In this document: in pieces, positions 59,713 through 64,000 of the stretch | Layout of the letters: the number at the start of each line of letters is the position of its first letter | Numbering within the stretch: the first letter of the stretch is position 1 | Translations under genes and position numbers: made by a program | Notes under the pieces: generated by a model | Databases searched by the model: none | What the model saw: the letters and a program-made list of their open reading frames with translations, nothing else | What the model was told of the DNA's origin: nothing | Source: Prolixibacteraceae bacterium | GTDB taxonomy: Bacteria; Bacteroidota; Bacteroidia; Bacteroidales; Prolixibacteraceae | Direction of reading: 5' to 3' | Length of the DNA: 64,000 nucleotides | Assembly (NCBI GenBank): GCA_019459525.1 | Contig: JAIBEY010000027.1 | Coordinates: 1-64,000 of the forward strand

Positions 59713-60978
59713 ATGAAAAAAAGAATCATATACATCGGATCGGCCTTGGTTTTGCTGGCTATCGGCTTCCTGGCTTTCAGGTCGCTGAGCGGAACCAAAC
59801 AAACAGTTTCTGTTGAAACAGCCAAAATTGAACGTGGAACCATTAGTAATACCATCACGGCAACCGGAACGCTCGAAGCCATCAAAACGGTTGAAGTGGG
59901 TACACAGGTTTCAGGGGTAATCGAGAAAATATTCGTTGATTTTAACTCGCAGGTTAAGAAGGGGCAGTTGCTGGCCCAGTTGGACGAAACGCCACTTTTG
60001 GCCCAGTTGGAGCAAAGTAAAGCATCAGTCGATCAGGCCGAAGCTGAAGTGAAATACCAGAAAGCGACTTACGACCGTTACGAAGTACTGGCCGGAAAGA
60101 AGCTGATTGCGCAATCGGATTTTGACCTTGCCGTGTTTAACTACAACAAAGCACTGGCCACGTTGAGCAACGCCAAGTCGGTGTACGACAAAAATAAAAT
60201 CAACCTGTCGTATGCCCGCATTTATTCGCCAATCGATGGGATAATCCTCGATCGGGCTGTTGACGAAGGCCAAACTGTTGCAGCCAGTTTCAACACACCA
60301 ACGTTGTTCACGATTGCCAACGACCTTACCCAGATGCGCGTGGAAGCCAACATTGATGAAGCCGATATAGGCCAGGTGCGCAACGGTCAGCGGGTTGAAT
60401 TTACCGTTGATGCTTTTCCTTTGAGAAAGTTCTCCGGTTCGGTTACCGAAATCAGGCTTCAGCCTGTTGAATCGGCCAATGTAATTACCTATACGGTAGT
60501 TATTAATGCCCCAAATCCTGAAAAAATACTGATGCCCGGGATGACTGCCAATGCCACATTTTATGTTACCGAACAAAAAGACATTGTCCTCGTTCCAGCC
60601 AAAGCGGTCCGGTTTACGCCCGATCAGTTGGCGCTGGACAGTTACAATCAGAGTATCGCCGGAAGCAATACCCCGAACAGCACGCCACCTGCCCCACCAA
60701 TTAACGGAGACGCATTTGCAGATAAGCCTGCTACTGGCGGGGAAAACCAAACGGTATGGGTTAAAGAAGGTGCAACTATTCATCCGCAGCCCATTACTGT
60801 TGGTGTTACCGACGAGATTCATTACGAAGTTTTATCCGGATTAAAAGAAGGCGACGAAGTGGTTGTTTCGATGAGTTCGGCTAATGCAGGACAAACTGCA
60901 ACGGGAACACCTGCCGCAGCAAAAAGTCCGTTTATGCCCCAAAGGCCCGGAAGTAACCGAAAAACAACAACCAAATAG
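59713..60978 (+). CDS. MacA-like periplasmic adaptor protein
   Basis: About 421 residues: an N-terminal membrane anchor (IIYIGSALVLLAIGFLAF), a lipoyl/HlyD half (GTLEAIKTVEVGTQVSGVIEKIFVDFNSQVKKGQ, in parts), a coiled-coil hairpin (residues 100-170), a second lipoyl half (RIYSPIDGIILDRAVDEGQTV) and a beta-barrel. A Pro/Thr-rich insert (AGSNTPNSTPPAPPIN) and a basic tail are unusual. ATG 59713 was chosen because the upstream frame overlaps the spacer. Confidence 0.9.
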   Translation: MKKRIIYIGSALVLLAIGFLAFRSLSGTKQTVSVETAKIERGTISNTITATGTLEAIKTVEVGTQVSGVIEKIFVDFNSQVKKGQLLAQLDETPLLAQLEQSKASVDQAEAEVKYQKATYDRYEVLAGKKLIAQSDFDLAVFNYNKALATLSNAKSVYDKNKINLSYARIYSPIDGIILDRAVDEGQTVAASFNTPTLFTIANDLTQMRVEANIDEADIGQVRNGQRVEFTVDAFPLRKFSGSVTEIRLQPVESANVITYTVVINAPNPEKILMPGMTANATFYVTEQKDIVLVPAKAVRFTPDQLALDSYNQSIAGSNTPNSTPPAPPINGDAFADKPATGGENQTVWVKEGATIHPQPITVGVTDEIHYEVLSGLKEGDEVVVSMSSANAGQTATGTPAAAKSPFMPQRPGSNRKTTTK

Positions 60979-61077
60979 AGCCATGAAATGAGCATGATTG
61001 TGAAGACTTCAATAGAGAAGATGTTAATAACCTTCATGCGAATTCTATCTGACAATTAAAAAATAAATTACTAGCAG

Positions 61078-61824
61078 ATGAAACGAACAATTATAGAAGT
61101 CAGGGATCTGAAAAAAGTTTTTCATGTGGGCGAAATCACTGTTCATGCACTGAAGGGCATTAACCTGGAAATCAAAGAAGGTGAGTTTGTAGCCATCATG
61201 GGAACCAGCGGTTCCGGAAAATCGACCATGCTGAATGTGTTGGGTTGCCTGGATAAACCCACTTCAGGAAGTTATCATTTGGATGGAATCAGTATGGGCG
61301 AACTTTCGAAAAACGAACTGGCTGGTTTACGCAACAGCAAATTGGGGTTTGTCTTTCAGTCGTACAACCTGTTGTCGCGTACATCGGCACTCGAAAATGT
61401 GGAACTTCCGCTTTTTTACAACTCGAAAGTGAGACCGAAAGAACGCCGTGAACGTGCCGAAGCAGCTCTCGAAGCTGTTGGTTTGACCGACCGGATGCAC
61501 CACATGCCCAATCAACTTTCCGGAGGTCAACAACAACGTGTGGCTATTGCCCGCTCACTGGTTAACGACCCGGTAGTGATTCTGGCCGACGAAGCAACCG
61601 GCAACCTGGATACCCGGACTTCATACGAAATTATGGCACTTCTTCAGGATTTAAATTCGAAGGGAAAAACCATTGTGTTTGTGACACATGAGCCAGATAT
61701 TGCCAAGTTTATGACCCGACAGGTGGTTTTCCGCGACGGGCACATCATTCGCGAAGAATACGTTACAGAACGGAATAATGCCATTGAATTACTCAAATCC
61801 CTTCCGGTAGAAGAGCTAGTTTAG
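61078..61824 (+). CDS. MacB-type ABC transporter ATP-binding protein
   Basis: 248 residues: Walker [11 protein letters not shown]-loop [21 protein letters not shown], signature [15 protein letters not shown], Walker [13 protein letters not shown] and switch FVTHEPD. It belongs to the LolD/MacB/FtsE group. In E. coli MacB this domain is fused to the permease; here they are two genes. Confidence 0.95.
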   Translation: MKRTIIEVRDLKKVFHVGEITVHALKGINLEIKEGEFVAIMGTSGSGKSTMLNVLGCLDKPTSGSYHLDGISMGELSKNELAGLRNSKLGFVFQSYNLLSRTSALENVELPLFYNSKVRPKERRERAEAALEAVGLTDRMHHMPNQLSGGQQQRVAIARSLVNDPVVILADEATGNLDTRTSYEIMALLQDLNSKGKTIVFVTHEPDIAKFMTRQVVFRDGHIIREEYVTERNNAIELLKSLPVEELV

Positions 61825-61885
61825 GAAAGTCCGGAGTTCTTAAAGTTAAAAACTCCGAACTTATAACAAATAAAAACTTAGAGTC

Positions 61886-63103
61886 ATGAACTATACAAAT
61901 TCAGTAAAAATAGCCTTGAGCGCCCTGAAACGAAATAAATTCAGAGCCTTCTTAACCATGCTGGGAATCATTATCGGAGTTGCTTCGGTAATCGTGATGC
62001 TGGCCATCGGACAAGGTTCGAAAAAGAGCATTCAGGATCAAATGTCGGGAATGGGGACCAACCTTATTTTTGCCATGCCCGGCGCCGAGCAAAAAGGCGG
62101 TGTCAGGATGGGGAACAGTGATGCTAAAAACCTTAAACTGACAGATATTGAGGCAATCGAGAGGAATTGTCCGGCCATTAGCGATGTTTCGCCAGAAGTA
62201 CGCTCGAGCGGACAGGCAGTTGTTGGAAACCAGAACTGGCCAACGACTATTTACGGGGTCAATACGAAGTATTTCAACATTCGTAAATATACGATCGGAT
62301 CGGGCCGCGGCTTTTCTGAAAGCGAGATTCAGAGTTACGCCAAAGTGTGTTTGGTGGGTCAAACCATCGTCGAAAATCTGTTTGGGAAAACCGATCCAAT
62401 CGGTCAAACCATCCGGTATAAAAATATTCCGCTCCTGATTATTGGCGTGTTGGGCGAAAAAGGTGAAAACGGAATGGGTCAGGATCAGGACGACCTGATA
62501 ATGGCACCCTACACTACCGTTCAGAAACGAATTCTGGCCATTACGCACATTCAAAGTATAGCAGCATCGGCAGCCAGCGAAGAATTGAACGATGCTGCGA
62601 TTACCCAAATTACGGAATCGTTGCGGAGTAGTCATAAATTAAAAGCAGGCGAAGAAGATGATTTCCAGGTAAGGTCGCAGGCCGAAATGGTGCAAATGTT
62701 TAGCTCCATCAGCGATATTATGACTGCCCTGCTGGGTGCCATTTCAGGAATTTCGTTGTTGGTTGGAGGTATTGGCATCATGAATATCATGTATGTGTCG
62801 GTTACCGAGCGTACCCGCGAAATCGGGCTTCGGCTTTCGGTTGGCGGACGTGGAAATGATATTTTGATGCAATTCCTGATTGAGTCGATTCTACTGAGCG
62901 TTTTTGGCGGAGTGATTGGTATCAGCCTGGGGATATTAGCAACCCAGATTACCGCTTCAATTATGAGCTGGCCTGTGGTTATTTCGGTATTCTCGGTTGT
63001 TATGGCATTCCTGGTTTGTTCGGCCATTGGCATCTTCTTCGGTTGGTACCCTGCCCGGAAAGCAGCCGGCCTGAACCCGATCGATGCGTTGAGGTACGAA
63101 TAA
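61886..63103 (+). CDS. MacB-type ABC transporter permease
   Basis: 405 residues: one N-terminal transmembrane helix (FLTMLGIIIGVASVIVMLAIG), a large periplasmic MacB_PCD domain with SQMSGMGTNLIF-like start (QDQMSGMGTNLIFAMPG), and three C-terminal helices of the FtsX domain (ISGISLLVGGIGIMNIMYVSVTERTREIGLR in parts). It completes the tripartite mechanotransmission-type pump with the upstream genes. Confidence 0.95.
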   Translation: MNYTNSVKIALSALKRNKFRAFLTMLGIIIGVASVIVMLAIGQGSKKSIQDQMSGMGTNLIFAMPGAEQKGGVRMGNSDAKNLKLTDIEAIERNCPAISDVSPEVRSSGQAVVGNQNWPTTIYGVNTKYFNIRKYTIGSGRGFSESEIQSYAKVCLVGQTIVENLFGKTDPIGQTIRYKNIPLLIIGVLGEKGENGMGQDQDDLIMAPYTTVQKRILAITHIQSIAASAASEELNDAAITQITESLRSSHKLKAGEEDDFQVRSQAEMVQMFSSISDIMTALLGAISGISLLVGGIGIMNIMYVSVTERTREIGLRLSVGGRGNDILMQFLIESILLSVFGGVIGISLGILATQITASIMSWPVVISVFSVVMAFLVCSAIGIFFGWYPARKAAGLNPIDALRYE

Positions 63104-63152
63104 AAATAAAATGATCTACTATTTGATTACTGACGATTAGAAGAGCAGAACA

Positions 63153-63184
63153 AATCGTAAATTCTATTTGGTGTGTTATCTTTG
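63153..63184 (+). promoter_or_regulatory. Candidate -7 box of the second LytS-like kinase, with a recurring motif upstream
   Basis: TATCTTTG (63177-63184) fits the -7 box but has no well-spaced TTG. The motif AATCGTAAAT (63153-63162) covers the expected -33 area and also occurs in the gaps at 24628 and 47250. Confidence 0.35.
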
Positions 63185-63200
63185 ATGAAAATGGATTGTT

Positions 63201-64000
63201 ATGCTGAAAAAAATATCGATATCGGATAAAAAACTAATTTTTGCCCTCCATGCCATTGCGTGGGTAATAGTTGTTAGTATTCCATTGTACCTGACCAAGG
63301 TTTTTGACAACGGGAACCAGCAGCGGTTGTATCAGTTTTATGTACACACTTTATCGGCGGTTTTCATTTTTTACATCGGTTATCTTTGGCTTGTCCCGAG
63401 GTTTTACCTGCGTGACCGGAAACTTTGGTATGTAATTATTCTGTCAGCATTAATCCTTATCACCTATTTCATTACCAGTTACATCATCGATGAGTGGCTG
63501 TTTGATCCGGTGCAGGATGCCAAATTTCAGGAAGCCATGCGAAAAGTATTTGGCGATGCCGAGGTTAAACGCCCTCCCTTTAAGGCTTTTGGGTTTTACT
63601 ACCATATTTTGGCATCTATCCTGATTTCGGGCTTTGCAATGGGGCTCGGGGTGATGGAAAGGTTGAACGAGAACGAGAAAAAGCAAAAGGAGCTGGAAAA
63701 AGAGAAACTGAATTCGGAACTGGCTTTCCTGAAAAATCAGGTCAGTCCGCACTTTTTCTTTAATACGTTGAATAACATTTATTCGCTGATTGGCATTGAT
63801 GAGCCAACGGCCCAGGATTCGGTACTGAAGCTGTCGAAACTGATGCGCTACCTGCTTTATGAGTCGGAAAATGGTGAAACGCTAATGAGCCACGAGATCG
63901 ATTTTATGAACAACTACATCGACCTGATGAAGTTGAGGCTGAGCCCAAAGGTGGAATTACAGATTGGTTTTCCGAAAGATTTTCCTGATTTTTCTATCCC
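63201..64000 (+). CDS. LytS-family sensor histidine kinase, 3' end cut by window
   Basis: From ATG 63201 the frame stays open to the window end (over 266 residues). Four hydrophobic helices (such as LIFALHAIAWVIVVSIPLYL and ILASILISGFAMGLGV) lead into a coiled linker (NEKKQKELEKEKLNSELAFL) and the His-box NQVSPHFFFNTLNNIYSLI. The C-terminal ATPase part is missing. It follows the efflux operon directly, a common arrangement in which the kinase controls the pump. Confidence 0.9.
   Translation, partial: MLKKISISDKKLIFALHAIAWVIVVSIPLYLTKVFDNGNQQRLYQFYVHTLSAVFIFYIGYLWLVPRFYLRDRKLWYVIILSALILITYFITSYIIDEWLFDPVQDAKFQEAMRKVFGDAEVKRPPFKAFGFYYHILASILISGFAMGLGVMERLNENEKKQKELEKEKLNSELAFLKNQVSPHFFFNTLNNIYSLIGIDEPTAQDSVLKLSKLMRYLLYESENGETLMSHEIDFMNNYIDLMKLRLSPKVELQIGFPKDFPDFSI

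Noticed and set aside
60025-60822. A 265-codon minus-strand open frame
   Set aside because: It is antisense to the adaptor gene, which has clear lipoyl and barrel domains; it has no start context or family features.
61952-62635. A 227-codon minus-strand open frame
   Set aside because: It is antisense to the MacB-type permease and has His/Asn/Arg-rich low-similarity composition.

Overview
The window comes from a member of the Bacteroidota. Evidence for this includes a type IX secretion (T9SS) substrate with a gliding-motility-type C-terminal domain next to a PorP/SprF protein, a CarboxypepD-plug TonB-dependent receptor, LytS/LytTR regulators, a DUF4369/TlpA-like lipoprotein, and several promoters matching the phylum's TTG-N(17-23)-TAnnTTTG pattern. 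Gene content and style suggest a free-living Bacteroidia species, perhaps near Prolixibacteraceae; that placement is an inference. I see no prophage, intact insertion sequence or CRISPR array.

Layout. 1-4.8 kb: the 3' end of a giant secreted repeat protein plus PorP/SprF. 4.9-31 kb: mostly conserved housekeeping genes, namely recQ, tatC, lptB, a tRNA-Leu, tig-clpP-clpX, rmuC, ung, a FabH-like synthase with lpxH, ribF, ahcY, greA, a HIT protein, ruvC and lipA-lipB. Scattered among them are poorly known genes: a Rieske-like lipoprotein with an altered ligand set, a possible PD-(D/E)XK-like protein, and a DUF438/hemerythrin-PAS gene with a cupin gene. 31-35.2 kb: a lipoprotein, a sugar-phosphate mutarotase, a YbaK-type deacylase and an AT-rich two-gene cassette (a DUF488 protein with a Panacea-like N-terminus plus an unknown partner). 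35.4-40.2 kb: a TonB-dependent receptor, a secreted protein and a LytS/LytTR pair.

40.2-45.7 kb is an accessory stretch. It holds two complete toxin-antitoxin pairs (RHH/RelE-like and HigBA), a truncated HigA relic, an AT-rich membrane-protein pair, and three copies of one terminator hairpin. The core genes gapA and a GlxA-like regulator lie inside it. 45.7-57.5 kb is a catabolic region: an M20 dipeptidase, then an AraC-type regulator divergent from a plus-strand run encoding a URO-D-family protein, a DUF6807/PmoA-family protein, a ThuA-domain protein, a Tat-exported Gfo/Idh/MocA oxidoreductase, an SDR, mannonate dehydratase (UxuA) and a lipoprotein oxidoreductase. A YefM-YoeB module sits inside this run on the other strand. 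The set suggests oxidation and processing of an unusual sugar or glycoside feeding into the hexuronate route. 57.7-64 kb: a macro-domain protein, then TolC, an adaptor, an ABC ATPase and a permease (MacAB-TolC-like, with MacB split in two), and the start of a second LytS-like kinase cut by the window end.

Intergenic DNA is rich in small palindromic repeat families. These include ACCACAGATT-type and CTTTGTGTCTT-type inverted repeats, a multi-hairpin element present twice, CCCCTNAAGGGG pairs, and a repeated terminator. They, the AraC half-site pair, and the operator-like palindromes at the toxin-antitoxin promoters are the main non-coding signals.
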